DNA of 64,000 bases from Piscinibacter lacus (GTDB lineage Bacteria > Pseudomonadota > Gammaproteobacteria > Burkholderiales > Burkholderiaceae_C). The first letter of the stretch is position 1. Each line of letters starts with the position of its first letter. The position numbers and the translations under genes are program-made. The stretch is taken from the NCBI RefSeq assembly GCF_016735685.1, contig NZ_JAERRA010000002.1, forward strand, positions 62,001 through 126,000. The letters run 5' to 3'. The notes beneath the pieces were generated by a model, which worked only from the letters and a program-made list of their open reading frames with translations, was not told the origin of the DNA and searched no databases. Shown piece by piece: positions 10,611 through 19,630 of this stretch.

Positions 10611-11389
10611 GCGCGAGCCTGAACCCCAACTTCCCCAACGAGGTGCCGGCCAACGACGGCCGCACGCCCTGGACCCCGGCCGAATTCGAAGCCCAGTTGC
10701 GCGCGAAGGAAGCGAAGTACCACATCTTCCACGCCTTCAACAAACGCCTGAACAGCGGCGCGCTCCAGCCCTTCCAGGTGCGCGGCTGGGTCGCCAACCG
10801 CTTTTATTACCAGGCCGCGATCCCGATGAAGGACGCCGCGATCATGGGCAACTGCCCGGACCGCGCGACCCGCCGCCGCTGGCTGGAACGCATCACCGAC
10901 CACGACGGCCACGGCGATTTCAATGTCGAGGAAGGCCGCGGCGGCGGCATCGAGACCTGGACCCGCCTGGGCCTGGCCACCGGCCTGACGCGCGAGGACC
11001 TGTGGTCCTTCAAGCATGTGCAGGCCGGCACGCGCTTCGCGGTCGATGCCTACGTCAACTTCGCGCGCAAGGCGCCCTGGCAGGAGGGGATCATCTCCTC
11101 GCTGACCGAGATGTTCGCGCCCAAGATCCACGCCGACCGCCTGGCCACATGGCCCAGCGCCTACCCCTGGATCGACCAGAGCGGCCTGGGCTATTTCCGC
11201 AGCCGCATCCCGCTGGCGCAGCGCGATGTCGAGCACGGCCTGGAGGTCGCGCTCTCCTGGTGCGACACCCGGGCCAAGCAGGAGCGCGCCATCCAGATCC
11301 TGCAATTCAAGCTCGACGTGCTGTGGAGCCTGCTCGACGCGGTCGAGAAGGCCTATCCCGACGACCTGGCCGAGGAGCTTCGCCCATGA
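10607..11389 (+). CDS. pqqC: PQQ synthase PqqC
   Basis: 260 aa cofactorless oxidase that catalyses ring closure and eight-electron oxidation in the last step of PQQ synthesis. Family blocks such as [17 protein letters not shown] and [12 protein letters not shown] are present. The start is GTG at 10607, overlapping the pqqB stop by four bases; its own stop overlaps the pqqD ATG. The length is close to the usual 250 aa. Confidence 0.96.
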   Translation: MSASLNPNFPNEVPANDGRTPWTPAEFEAQLRAKEAKYHIFHAFNKRLNSGALQPFQVRGWVANRFYYQAAIPMKDAAIMGNCPDRATRRRWLERITDHDGHGDFNVEEGRGGGIETWTRLGLATGLTREDLWSFKHVQAGTRFAVDAYVNFARKAPWQEGIISSLTEMFAPKIHADRLATWPSAYPWIDQSGLGYFRSRIPLAQRDVEHGLEVALSWCDTRAKQERAIQILQFKLDVLWSLLDAVEKAYPDDLAEELRP

Positions 11390-11679
11390 GCGCCGACACC
11401 GGTGACCGCCGCTTCGTCGTGAGCGACGAGGCCATTCCCCGCCTGCCGCACGGCTTTCGCATGCAGTTCGAGCCGGCCCAGGACAGTTGGGTGCTGCTCT
11501 ACCCCGAAGGCCTGATCCAGCTCAACGGGCCGGCGGCCGAGATCCTCAAGCGCGTCGATGGCAAGACCACGGTCGCGCAACTGATCGCCGACCTCAGCGC
11601 CGCCTTCAACGGCGCCGAGCTGCGGGCCGATGTCGAACACTTCCTGAAGGAGGCGAGCAACTATGGCTGGATCGTCTGA
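11386..11679 (+). CDS. pqqD: PqqA-binding chaperone PqqD
   Basis: 97 aa RRE-type (winged-helix) peptide chaperone that presents PqqA to PqqE. It keeps the PqqD pattern '[18 protein letters not shown]' and '[14 protein letters not shown]'. It overlaps pqqC by ATGA and pqqE by 17 bp, consistent with the 1:1 PqqD-PqqE complex. Confidence 0.95.
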   Translation: MSADTGDRRFVVSDEAIPRLPHGFRMQFEPAQDSWVLLYPEGLIQLNGPAAEILKRVDGKTTVAQLIADLSAAFNGAELRADVEHFLKEASNYGWIV

Positions 11680-12931
11680 AGCCGCCGTGGGCACCGCGCG
11701 CGACCCCCGCCTGGCCCCCGGCGCCGCCCCCGTGGCCCGCACCCTGAAGAAGGGCGGGCCGCCGATGTGGCTGCTGGCCGAGCTGACCTACCGCTGCCCG
11801 CTGCACTGCGTGTTCTGCTCCAACCCGGTGGACTACGCCGCCCATGGCCAGGAGCTGGACACCGAGACCTGGAAGCGCACCTTCCGCGAGGCCCGGGCCA
11901 TGGGCTCGGTGCAGCTCGGCCTGTCGGGCGGCGAGCCGCTGCTGCGCGAGGACCTGGAGGAGCTCGTCGCCTATGCGCATGAGCTGGGCTTCTACACCAA
12001 CCTCATCACCTCGGGCATCGGCCTGACCGAGAAGCGCGCCCAGGCGCTCAAGGACGCGGGGCTGGACCACATCCAGCTCAGCTTCCAGGACTCGTCCAAG
12101 GAGATGAACGACTTCCTGTCGTCCACCCGCACCTTCGACCACAAGAACAAGGTCGCCAAGATCATCAAGTCGCTCGGCTACCCCATGGTGCTGAACTGCG
12201 TGATGCATCGCTACAACCTGCCGCAGGTCGAACGCATCATCGAGATGGCCGAGGCCATGGGTGCCGAGTTCCTGGAGCTGGCCAACACCCAGTACTACGG
12301 CTGGGCCTGGCAGAACCGCGCCCAGCTCATGCCCACGCCCGACGAGCTGCGCGAGGCCGAGGCCAAGGTCAATGTCCACAAGGCGCGGCTGGCCGGCAAG
12401 ATGAAGATCTTCTGGGTCTCGCCCGACTATGTGGATGCCAAGGCCAAGCCCTGCATGGCGGGCTGGGGTGCGGTCTTCCTGGTGGTCGCGCCGGACGGCA
12501 CCGCCCTGCCCTGCCACAGCGCGCGGATGCTGCCGGGCTTCGACTTCCCGAACGTGAAGACGCATGACGTCGCCCACATCTGGCGCGACAGCGATGCCTT
12601 CAACCGCTACCGCGGCACCGACTGGATGAGCGAGACCTGCCAGAGCTGCGACCAGAAGGAAATCGACCACGGCGGCTGCCGCTGCCAGGCCTTCCTGGTG
12701 ACCGGCTCGGCCGAGGCCACCGACCCGGTTTGCCCCCAGAGCCCGGATCGCGGCCTGATCGACGAGGCCCTGCGCGCGGCCGTGGCCCAGGCCGAGGCTG
12801 GTGCGCCGGGCAGCACCCATGCGCTGAAATTCGTGCCCAATGCGGCGCGCGGCGGCGAGATGTTCTACCGCACCGACGCCAACTCGGCCGACCTGGTCGC
12901 CCGCGGCGCCGTGGGCCGCCTCACCGCCTGA
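11663..12931 (+). CDS. pqqE: PqqA peptide cyclase PqqE (radical SAM)
   Basis: 422 aa. The radical SAM cluster CPLHCVFC lies at about residues 45-52. The C-terminal SPASM part carries the auxiliary-cluster cysteines (CMAGWG, LPCHSARM, CQSCDQ, GGCRCQ, DPVC). It joins Glu and Tyr side chains of PqqA. The N-terminus is about 30 residues longer than the core. It is the last of the translationally coupled pqqBCDE genes; 237 bp with two hairpins separate it from the ABC genes. Confidence 0.96.
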   Translation: MAGSSEAAVGTARDPRLAPGAAPVARTLKKGGPPMWLLAELTYRCPLHCVFCSNPVDYAAHGQELDTETWKRTFREARAMGSVQLGLSGGEPLLREDLEELVAYAHELGFYTNLITSGIGLTEKRAQALKDAGLDHIQLSFQDSSKEMNDFLSSTRTFDHKNKVAKIIKSLGYPMVLNCVMHRYNLPQVERIIEMAEAMGAEFLELANTQYYGWAWQNRAQLMPTPDELREAEAKVNVHKARLAGKMKIFWVSPDYVDAKAKPCMAGWGAVFLVVAPDGTALPCHSARMLPGFDFPNVKTHDVAHIWRDSDAFNRYRGTDWMSETCQSCDQKEIDHGGCRCQAFLVTGSAEATDPVCPQSPDRGLIDEALRAAVAQAEAGAPGSTHALKFVPNAARGGEMFYRTDANSADLVARGAVGRLTA

Positions 12932-13168
12932 GCCGCCGCGAGGCGGGGCCGCGCGCCGGCATCGGATTGAACCTGGGGCAAGCCCCAGGGCTCACACCTT
13001 GCCGCGCGACGCCGGGCCTGCGGGCCGCCCCCGGGTGTGCAAGCCCGGGGGATCGCGCTTATCCTCGCCCGCGCTCCGTGCCGGGACACCGTCCCGCCCT
13101 GTGGCGGCCCCCTGCCCGACCCTGCCTTCCATGAAACCGCTGCACCGAGACCCACGACGAGGCCCCGC
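12932..13168 (+). promoter_or_regulatory. Intergenic region pqqE-ABC cluster with two hairpins
   Basis: No gene is visible. CCTGGGG-CAAG-CCCCAGG (12972-12989 region, 7-8 bp stem) and CCCCCGGG-N8-CCCGGGGG (13028-13051) are strong hairpins without T-tracts, so not classical terminators. The first belongs to a small GGGGCAAGCCCC family seen elsewhere in the window. A TTATCCT at about 13059 could be a -10 element for the ABC operon, but I see no convincing -35. Confidence 0.35.
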
Positions 13169-13882
13169 ATGCTGAGCATCCGCGGACTGACCAAACGCTA
13201 CGGCGAGCGCACCGCGCTCGACAAGCTGAACCTGGAGATCGCGCCGGGCAGCTTCACCGTGCTACTCGGCCCCAATGGCGCGGGCAAGTCCACCTTGTTC
13301 CAGGTGCTGACCGGCCTGTTCGCGGCCGATGAGGGCGAGGTCACGGTGGCCGGCTTCTCGCACCGCAGCGAGCCGGCGGCCGCGCTGCGCTCGCTGGGCG
13401 TGGTCTTCCAGCAGATGTCGCTGGACCTGGACCTGTCGATCCGCCGCAACCTCTCGCTGCAAGCCGATCTGCACGGCCTGCCGCGCAAGGTGGCGGCCGA
13501 GCGCATCGTCGAAGGCTGCCGCCGCCTGAATGTGGATGTGGACCTGGACCGCAAGGTGCGCGAGCTGTCCGGCGGCAACCGCCGCAAGGTCGAGCTGGTG
13601 CGCGCCGGCCTGCACCGGCCGCAGGTGCTGCTGATGGACGAGGCCACGGTGGGCCTGGACCCCAAGTCGCGCCGCGACCTGCTCGCCGCCCTGCACGAGG
13701 ATGTGGCTACCCGCGGCTGCAGCGTGCTGTGGGCCACCCACTGGGTGGAGGAAGCCGAGCAGGCCGACCGCGTCGTCGTGCTGCACAAGGGCAAGCTGCT
13801 CGCCGATGGCAGTCGGGAAGAAGTCACGCGGGCTTTGGGCGAACCTAGCCTGGAGCAGGGCTTCATTGCCCGCACCACCTGA
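13169..13882 (+). CDS. pedB: ABC transporter ATPase of the PQQ alcohol dehydrogenase system
   Basis: 237 aa. Walker A GPNGAGKST, the signature LSGGNRRKVEL and Walker B VLLMDEATVGLD are intact, followed by the switch His in WATHWVEEAE. It matches the ATP-binding subunit found next to PQQ dehydrogenases (PedB type). It heads a run with a beta-propeller, a binding protein and an ABC-2 permease. MLSIRGLTK is taken as the start since upstream codons are non-homologous and Pro/Arg-rich. The transported compound is unknown; efflux of toxic aldehydes or cofactor traffic have been suggested for the family. Confidence 0.88.
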   Translation: MLSIRGLTKRYGERTALDKLNLEIAPGSFTVLLGPNGAGKSTLFQVLTGLFAADEGEVTVAGFSHRSEPAAALRSLGVVFQQMSLDLDLSIRRNLSLQADLHGLPRKVAAERIVEGCRRLNVDVDLDRKVRELSGGNRRKVELVRAGLHRPQVLLMDEATVGLDPKSRRDLLAALHEDVATRGCSVLWATHWVEEAEQADRVVVLHKGKLLADGSREEVTRALGEPSLEQGFIARTT

Positions 13883-13939
13883 GGTGGTCCGCGGCCCGCA
13901 CCGGGCCTGCCCCTTTCCCCGATGCCAGGAGATCCCCGC

Positions 13940-14923
13940 ATGAGCCCCCGCCCCTCCCCCTTCCTTCGCTGCGCCCTCGCCACCCTGCTGCTGAGCGGCG
14001 CGCTCGGCGCCGCGCAGGCGCAGACCGCCTATGTGTCCAGCGAGAAGGACAACGCGCTGACCCTGATCGACCTCAAGACCCTGACCGTCAAGGGCACCCT
14101 TGCCACTTGCAAGCGCGCCCGCCACTTGCAGATGCTGCCGGGCGGCAAGCAGCTCATGGTGGCTTGCACCGATTCCAATGCGGCCGACGTGATCGACCTG
14201 GCCAGCGGCAAGTCGGTGCGCCGGGTGCCCCTGGGCGATGAGCCCGAGGCCTTCGACCTCTCGCCCGACGGCAAGACGATCTATGTGTCCAACGAGGACG
14301 AGGGCGAGGCCAGCTTCATCGACGCGGCCACCGGCAAGGTGCTGAAGAAGGTCAAGGTCGGCGAGGAGCCCGAGGGCGTCAAGGTCAGCGCCGACGGCAA
14401 GACGCTCTACATCACCTCCGAGGTCGCCAGCCTGGTCCATGTGATCGACACCGCCACCGGCAAGGTGGTCAAGAACGTCAAGGTCGGCCAGCGGCCGCGG
14501 CGCTTCGCGCTGACGCCCGACGGCAAGGAGCTGTGGGTCACCAACGAGCTGGACGCGACCGTCTCCATCCTCTCGACCGCCGACCACACGGTGATCGGCA
14601 CGATCAAGTTCGAGGTCAAGGGCGCCCGCGCCGAGGACATCTCGCCCGTCGGCATCACCATGACCCGCGACGGCAAGCGCGCCTATGTCGCGCTCGGCAA
14701 GGCCAACCATGTGGCCTTCGTCGACGTGGCGGGCCGCAAGGTCACGCAGATCACCCTGGTCGGCAAGCGGGCCTGGAATGTGGCGCTGGACAAGGCCGAG
14801 GCACGGCTCTTCGTCGTCAACGGCCTGAGCGACGACCTGACCGTGATCGACACCCAGAGCGGCAAGGCCCTCAAGACCGTGCCGGTCGGCCGCGTGCCCT
14901 ATGGCGTGGTGATCGCGGAATGA
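13940..14923 (+). CDS. Periplasmic YVTN beta-propeller protein, PQQ-associated
   Basis: 327 aa with a signal peptide (to about AQAQ, residue 28) and at least six YVTN-type repeats, each with a DGKxxYV(S/T)xE core (for example SPDGKTIYVSNEDEG and SADGKTLYITSE). It is the PQQ-catabolism-associated beta-propeller family found with PedABC-like transporters. Its stop overlaps the next start (ATGA). Its role is unknown; it may scaffold or chaperone periplasmic quinoprotein components. Confidence 0.85.
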   Translation: MSPRPSPFLRCALATLLLSGALGAAQAQTAYVSSEKDNALTLIDLKTLTVKGTLATCKRARHLQMLPGGKQLMVACTDSNAADVIDLASGKSVRRVPLGDEPEAFDLSPDGKTIYVSNEDEGEASFIDAATGKVLKKVKVGEEPEGVKVSADGKTLYITSEVASLVHVIDTATGKVVKNVKVGQRPRRFALTPDGKELWVTNELDATVSILSTADHTVIGTIKFEVKGARAEDISPVGITMTRDGKRAYVALGKANHVAFVDVAGRKVTQITLVGKRAWNVALDKAEARLFVVNGLSDDLTVIDTQSGKALKTVPVGRVPYGVVIAE

Positions 14924-16104
14924 GGCCGGCCATGCGACTGCCCACCCTGCGACCGGCCGCCCTCGGTGCGGCCCTGCTGCTGGCCGCGCTCGGCGCCCAG
15001 GCCGCCACCCTCAAGGCCGCGCTGCTGAGCCGCGAGGACGATCCGCGCCTGGAGCGTTCGCGCGCCGAGCGCGCCTACCTCGGCCACCCCACCGGCTTGC
15101 CCGAGGACGGCGTGCGCCTGGCGCTGGAGGAAGGCGGCTTCGAGCTGGAAGCCGTCGGCGCCAAGGTGGAGCTCGACAGCCGCGCCGTGGCCGACCTGGC
15201 CGCGGCCCGCGCCGCCGCCCTGGCCGCCGAGAAGGCCGGCGCGGCGGTGATCGTCGCCGAGCTGCCGGCCGACTGGCTGCTGGCCGTGGCCGATGCGGTC
15301 AAGGTGCCGGTGCTCAACATCGGCGCGGCCGAGGACCGCCTGCGCGCGGCCGACTGCCGCGCCCGGCTCTTCCACCTGCTGCCCAGCGAGCGCATGCGCG
15401 CCGACGCCCTGGCCCAGGGCCTGTTGCAGCGCAAGTGGCAGAAGGTGCTGGTGCTGGCCGGTTCCAGCCCGGCCGATCAGGCCCGGCTGACGGTGGTGCA
15501 GGCGGCGATGAAGCGCTACGGCCTGCAGCCGGTGGGCGCAGTCAAGCCCTTCAAGCTCTCGGGCGATCCGCGCGAGCGCGACCTGGCCAACCCGCTGCTG
15601 CTGACCGCCGGCGCCCAGTACGACGCGGTCTGGGTGGTCGACAGCGACGGCGAATTCGCCCGCAGCCTGCCCTATCGCACGGTGCTGCCGCGGCCGGTGG
15701 TGGGCGATGCCGGCCTGGTCGCCGTGGGCTGGCATGCACAGTTCGAGCGCTTCGGCGCGCCGCAGGTCTCGCGCCGCTTCGCCAAGGCCGCCAAGCGGCC
15801 GATGACGGCCCACGACTGGACCGGCTGGATGGCCGGCAAAGCCCTGGTGGCCCTGGCCGCCGCCCAGCCCAAGGGCAATGCCGCGGCCTGGGCTGCGGCC
15901 CTGCCCAAGCTGGCCCTGGACGGCAGCAAGGGCGTGAGCATGAGCTTCCGCCCCTGGGACGGCCAACTGCGCCAGCCGCTGCTGCTGACTGACGGCCAGG
16001 GCGTGATCTCGCAGGCCCCGGTCGAAGGCATCCTGCATCCGGTCAATGTGCTCGACACGCTCGGCGCCGATGCGCCCGAGAAGCTCTGCAAGACCCCGCG
16101 CTGA
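14920..16104 (+). CDS. Periplasmic substrate-binding protein of the PQQ-associated ABC system
   Basis: 394 aa with signal peptide (LLLAALGAQA, about residue 29). It has a type-1 periplasmic-binding fold (branched-chain amino-acid receptor-like) and carries the family's 'SREDDPRLERSRAERAYLGHP' opening (shown only in part by motif). It matches the binding component of the PQQ alcohol dehydrogenase ABC system. Start ATG at 14920 overlaps the propeller stop; a second ATG four codons on is possible. Because the permease is of the export-type ABC-2 class, this protein may act as a sensor rather than an importer. Confidence 0.85.
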   Translation: MRPAMRLPTLRPAALGAALLLAALGAQAATLKAALLSREDDPRLERSRAERAYLGHPTGLPEDGVRLALEEGGFELEAVGAKVELDSRAVADLAAARAAALAAEKAGAAVIVAELPADWLLAVADAVKVPVLNIGAAEDRLRAADCRARLFHLLPSERMRADALAQGLLQRKWQKVLVLAGSSPADQARLTVVQAAMKRYGLQPVGAVKPFKLSGDPRERDLANPLLLTAGAQYDAVWVVDSDGEFARSLPYRTVLPRPVVGDAGLVAVGWHAQFERFGAPQVSRRFAKAAKRPMTAHDWTGWMAGKALVALAAAQPKGNAAAWAAALPKLALDGSKGVSMSFRPWDGQLRQPLLLTDGQGVISQAPVEGILHPVNVLDTLGADAPEKLCKTPR

Positions 16105-16155
16105 GCCGGGCCTGCCGCGTCCGATTTCCCACCGATTCCGTAGCCCGAGCCTGCA

Positions 16156-17031
16156 ATGACTGCTGCCGTCCCCTCAACCCCGCCCGATGCCCGCCGGGCC
16201 GGCGACCCGCTGGTGCGGCGCGGCCTGCCGCATGCCTTGCAAGCCCTGCAGGCCATCGTCACCCGCGAGGTGCTGAAGTTCATGCAGCAGACTGGCCGCC
16301 TGGTCTCGGCCCTGGTGCGGCCGCTGCTGTGGCTGGCGGTGTTCGCGGCGGGCTTCCGCAATGTCTTCGGCGTGGCCATCGTCGAGCCCTACGACACCTA
16401 CATCCCCTACGACGTCTACATCGCGCCCGGGCTGATCGGCATGGTGCTGCTGTTCAACGGCATGCAGAGCAGCTTGGCCATGGTCTACGACCGCGAGATG
16501 GGCCTGATGCGCCTGCTGCTGACGGCCCCGCTGCCGCGGCCCTGGCTGCTGTTCTGCAAGCTGGCGGCCACGGCCCTGCTCTCGCTGCTTCAGGCGGTGG
16601 CCTTCGTGATCGTCGCCTGGCTGATCGGCACCGAGCTGCCGCTGCTGGGCTGGCACGGCCTGCATGCCCTGCTGGCTGCGCTGTCGGCCGCGCTGATGCT
16701 GGGTGCGCTGGGCCTGCTGCTGTCGGTGCACATCAAGCAACTGGAGAACTTCGCGGGCACGATGAACTTCGTCATCTTCCCGATGTACTTCCTCTCCACC
16801 GCGCTCTATCCGCTGTGGAAGTTGCAGGAATCGGGCGCCGAGTGGGTCTACCAGATCGCGCGCTTCAACCCCTTCACGCATGCGGTGGAGTGGATCCGCT
16901 TCGCGCTCTACGACAAGGACCCGGGCTTCGCGCCCTTCGTCGTGCTGGGCTGCACCCTCGTCTTCTTCACGCTGGCCTGCTGGGGCTACGACCCGCAGCG
17001 CGGTTTCGGCCAACTCACCAAGCGAGGCTGA
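16156..17031 (+). CDS. pedC: ABC-2 type permease (PedC-like)
   Basis: 291 aa integral membrane protein with about six transmembrane helices starting near residue 50 (LVRPLLWLAVFAAGF) and the family's 'NPFTHAVEWIRF' close to the C-terminus. It belongs to the ABC-2 family and fits the alcohol-associated permease PedC. It pairs with the ATPase at 13169. 51 bp separate it from the binding protein and four bp from the TolQ-like gene, so the two modules are probably co-transcribed. Confidence 0.87.
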   Translation: MTAAVPSTPPDARRAGDPLVRRGLPHALQALQAIVTREVLKFMQQTGRLVSALVRPLLWLAVFAAGFRNVFGVAIVEPYDTYIPYDVYIAPGLIGMVLLFNGMQSSLAMVYDREMGLMRLLLTAPLPRPWLLFCKLAATALLSLLQAVAFVIVAWLIGTELPLLGWHGLHALLAALSAALMLGALGLLLSVHIKQLENFAGTMNFVIFPMYFLSTALYPLWKLQESGAEWVYQIARFNPFTHAVEWIRFALYDKDPGFAPFVVLGCTLVFFTLACWGYDPQRGFGQLTKRG

Positions 17032-17035
17032 GGCC

Positions 17036-17749
17036 ATGCTGCGTCATCTGAGCGCCCTGGGGCGGAGCGTGTTCGCGCCCGGCCTGTCTGCCGCCGATGC
17101 GGCCGCCCCGGCCCCCGGCCGCGCCCAGCGCCTGCTGCCCCGCCCGGGCGGCACGCCGCTGGAGCGGCGCCTGAACCGCCTGGCCTGGGGCTGGTGGGTG
17201 CTGGCGGGCGTGCTGGTCTTCGTCGGCTGGTGGGTCAAGCATCGCGGCCTGCTGGCCGAGCTGCACCGCGGCGACCCGAGCGGCATCAGCCTGGGCATCC
17301 TGGCGCTGACGGTGATCGTCAGCGTCTGGGCCGGCCTGCGCATGCACCGCCTCGCCGCCGAGGCCAGGCCCGACAGCCCCTGGCGCCTGGCCTACCGCGC
17401 CGACCGGGCCGAGCAAGTGCCCGAGACCTCGCAACGCCTGGCCGAGCGCACCCACGGCCCGCACGAGACCGCCTGGTGGTTCGCCTCGGCGGCGATCAAG
17501 CTGGGCCTGCTCGGCACGGTGGTGGGCTTCATCATCATGGCCACCCAGATCGCGAACTCCAAGGTCTTCGAGCTGGCCGAGATCCAGGCCCTGCTGCAGC
17601 AGATGACGGCGGGCATGGCGATCGCGCTCTACACCACCCTGGTCGGCCTGATCGCCAACCTGTGGATGGGCTTCCTGCTGCTGGTGCTCGACCGCTCGGC
17701 CGACGCCCTGGCGGCCGACATCCTGCGCGAGCCGGGCCGGGAGACTTGA
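17036..17749 (+). CDS. MotA/TolQ/ExbB-family proton channel protein
   Basis: 237 aa with predicted membrane segments at about 50-66, 84-101, 150-169 and 191-217. The last two carry the MotA/TolQ/ExbB signature (IKLGLLGTVVGFI, MTAGMAIALYTTLVGLIAN). Such proteins form the pentameric stator that uses the proton gradient to move an ExbD/TolR partner, which is the next gene one base downstream. Unlike housekeeping TolQ or ExbB it has an extra N-terminal cytoplasmic tail and sits inside a PQQ/ABC operon, with no TonB or TolA gene nearby. Confidence 0.82.
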   Translation: MLRHLSALGRSVFAPGLSAADAAAPAPGRAQRLLPRPGGTPLERRLNRLAWGWWVLAGVLVFVGWWVKHRGLLAELHRGDPSGISLGILALTVIVSVWAGLRMHRLAAEARPDSPWRLAYRADRAEQVPETSQRLAERTHGPHETAWWFASAAIKLGLLGTVVGFIIMATQIANSKVFELAEIQALLQQMTAGMAIALYTTLVGLIANLWMGFLLLVLDRSADALAADILREPGRET

Positions 17750-17750
17750 C

Positions 17751-18353
17751 ATGGCCCTGCTGCGCAAGCGTCGCCAGGACGACATCGACCCCTTCAGCGA
17801 CCTGCTCTTCAACACCCTGCTGGCCTTCGTGATGCTGTTCGCGATCGCGCTGATCGCGATGAACCCGAAGGCCAAGACCGGGGTGATCGATGCCAAGGCC
17901 GAGTTCATCATCACCGTCACCTGGCCCGACCTGAACCCCAATGACATCGACACTTGGGTGCAGGACCCCGGCCAGAACCTGATCTGGTTCCGCCAGCGCG
18001 AGGGCGGGATGATGCACCTGGACCGCGACGACCGCGGCCTGGCCAACGACACGCTGATCGTCAACGGCCAGCAGATCGTCAACCCGCTGAACCAAGAGGT
18101 GGTGACGGTTCGCGGCTTCGCCCCTGGCGAGTACACGGTCAACCTCTTCTACTACGAGAGCAAGAACAGCGACCCCGTCGAGGTGACGGTGTCGGTGGTC
18201 AAGGTGAACCCGCGCGCCGAGGTGGTTTTCTATGGCACCACCCAGCTCGCCCGCAAGGGCGACGAGGTCACGGCGGTGCGCTTCACCGTGGCGGGTGACG
18301 GCCGCGTCACCGGGGTGAACACCCTGCCGAAGTCCCTGGTCCAACGCATCTGA
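17751..18353 (+). CDS. ExbD/TolR-like protein with an unusual periplasmic domain
   Basis: 200 aa. A short cytoplasmic N-terminus (RKRRQDDIDPFSD) and one transmembrane helix (about 18-38) with Asp17 at its entry match the proton-carrying Asp of ExbD/TolR. The rest is not the usual small TolR periplasmic domain but a beta-rich domain of about 150 residues (PNDIDTWVQDPG; FAPGEYTVNLFYYESK) that recalls DUF2135-type domains. It likely forms a motor with the upstream channel protein. The domain call is by eye. Confidence 0.7.
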   Translation: MALLRKRRQDDIDPFSDLLFNTLLAFVMLFAIALIAMNPKAKTGVIDAKAEFIITVTWPDLNPNDIDTWVQDPGQNLIWFRQREGGMMHLDRDDRGLANDTLIVNGQQIVNPLNQEVVTVRGFAPGEYTVNLFYYESKNSDPVEVTVSVVKVNPRAEVVFYGTTQLARKGDEVTAVRFTVAGDGRVTGVNTLPKSLVQRI

Positions 18354-18357
18354 GCCC

Positions 18358-18867
18358 ATGAGCAACCTGCCCGCCGACAGCAACAGCCTGCTCTGGGCCT
18401 ATGTCGCCCTGGCTGCCCTGGCCGCCCTGGCCCTGGTCGCCTCCAACTGGCCCAAGTGGGGCAAGGCCCTGCTGGTGCTGGGCGTGACCGGCCTGTACTT
18501 CTTCGCCCACCAGGTGCTGCTCGATGTCTGGGGCTGGCCCAGCCGCGAGGCCATGCCCGAGCGCTTCGTGCTGCTGGCCACCGTGATCGAGGAGCCCAGC
18601 CCCAAGACCGCCGGTGCGCTCTATGTGTGGGTCAATGCCCTGGAAGACGGCAAGCCGGTGGCCGAGCCGCGCGCCTTCAAGCTGCCCTACAGCAAGGAGA
18701 TGCACAGCGACCTGAGCGAGGCGATGAAGAAGGTCCGCCAGGGCGTGAGCCAGATGGGCACGACCAGCACCAAGGCCGGCAGCGGCACCTCCTGGCTGCG
18801 GCCGGGCGGCGAGGTGCTGGACGTGAAGATCCGCGACATGCCCGTGCCGCAGTTGCCGGAGAAGTGA
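18358..18867 (+). CDS. Conserved membrane protein of unknown function
   Basis: 169 aa. Two adjacent hydrophobic helices (about 11-28 and 36-52) are followed by a soluble, probably periplasmic region of about 115 residues with KLPYSKEMHSDLSEAMKKVRQG and a Gly-rich stretch. I do not recognise the family. It is four bp after the TolR-like gene and two bp before a lipoprotein gene, so it is likely an accessory part of the same envelope module. Confidence 0.65.
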   Translation: MSNLPADSNSLLWAYVALAALAALALVASNWPKWGKALLVLGVTGLYFFAHQVLLDVWGWPSREAMPERFVLLATVIEEPSPKTAGALYVWVNALEDGKPVAEPRAFKLPYSKEMHSDLSEAMKKVRQGVSQMGTTSTKAGSGTSWLRPGGEVLDVKIRDMPVPQLPEK

Positions 18868-18869
18868 GC

Positions 18870-19628
18870 ATGCCGCGCCATCCGCTCCGCCGCCTGTCCG
18901 GCGCCCTGCCCCGCCTGCTGGCCCCGCTGGCCGCCCTGCTGCTGCTTGCGGCCTGCCAGCCCTCGGTGCCGCGCGGCAGCGAGCTCTTCCCGCTCGACGC
19001 CGGCCGGGTCTGGACCTACCGCGTCATCACCGAGCGCGAGGACGAGAGCCGCGAGGTCGAGACCCTCACCCTGCGCACCCTGGGCCCGGAGATGCTCGAC
19101 GATGTCGCCGCCCGCAAGCCCGGCGAGGCCTGGCGGCGGCGCAGCGACAGCGGCGTCGACTACTGGCTGCGCAGCGATGCGTCCGGCATCTACCGCGTCG
19201 CCTCCAAGAGCGACTTGCAGGCCGAGCCCCAGCCCGATGCCCAGCCGCGCTATGTGCTCAAGCAGCCCTATGCCGAGGGCACGAACTGGACGGGCGAGAC
19301 CACGCCCTACCTGCTGGTGCGCACCCAGGACTGGCCGCGCGAGATCCGCCATGTCCACCCGCAACTGCCCATCACCTACGCCATCGTCGCCACCGCGGTC
19401 GAGGTCAAGGTCAACGGCAAGGTCTACAGCGACTGCCTGAAGGTCGAGGGCCGGGGCGCGCTGCATCTCTTCGTCGACCCGGTGGTGGGCTTCCGCGACG
19501 TGCCCGTGCTGCAACGCGAGTGGTTCTGCCCCGGCAGCGGCCTGGTGCGGCTGGAGCGCGAGGAACTCACGGGCTCGCGCTACACCTACGGGGGTCGTCT
19601 CCTGATGGAACTGATCGAGGAAACCTGA
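18870..19628 (+). CDS. Predicted lipoprotein of unknown function
   Basis: 252 aa. Arg-rich N-terminus, hydrophobic stretch and a lipobox LAAC with the lipidated Cys at residue 29. The mature part begins FPLDAGRVWTYRV, a pattern common in outer-membrane or periplasmic lipoproteins with a beta-barrel-like (lipocalin/DUF3108-type) fold. No catalytic motif is evident. Two-bp spacings on both sides tie it into the operon with the TolQ/TolR-like genes and the Bug-type protein. Confidence 0.68.
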   Translation: MPRHPLRRLSGALPRLLAPLAALLLLAACQPSVPRGSELFPLDAGRVWTYRVITEREDESREVETLTLRTLGPEMLDDVAARKPGEAWRRRSDSGVDYWLRSDASGIYRVASKSDLQAEPQPDAQPRYVLKQPYAEGTNWTGETTPYLLVRTQDWPREIRHVHPQLPITYAIVATAVEVKVNGKVYSDCLKVEGRGALHLFVDPVVGFRDVPVLQREWFCPGSGLVRLEREELTGSRYTYGGRLLMELIEET

Positions 19629-19630
19629 GG

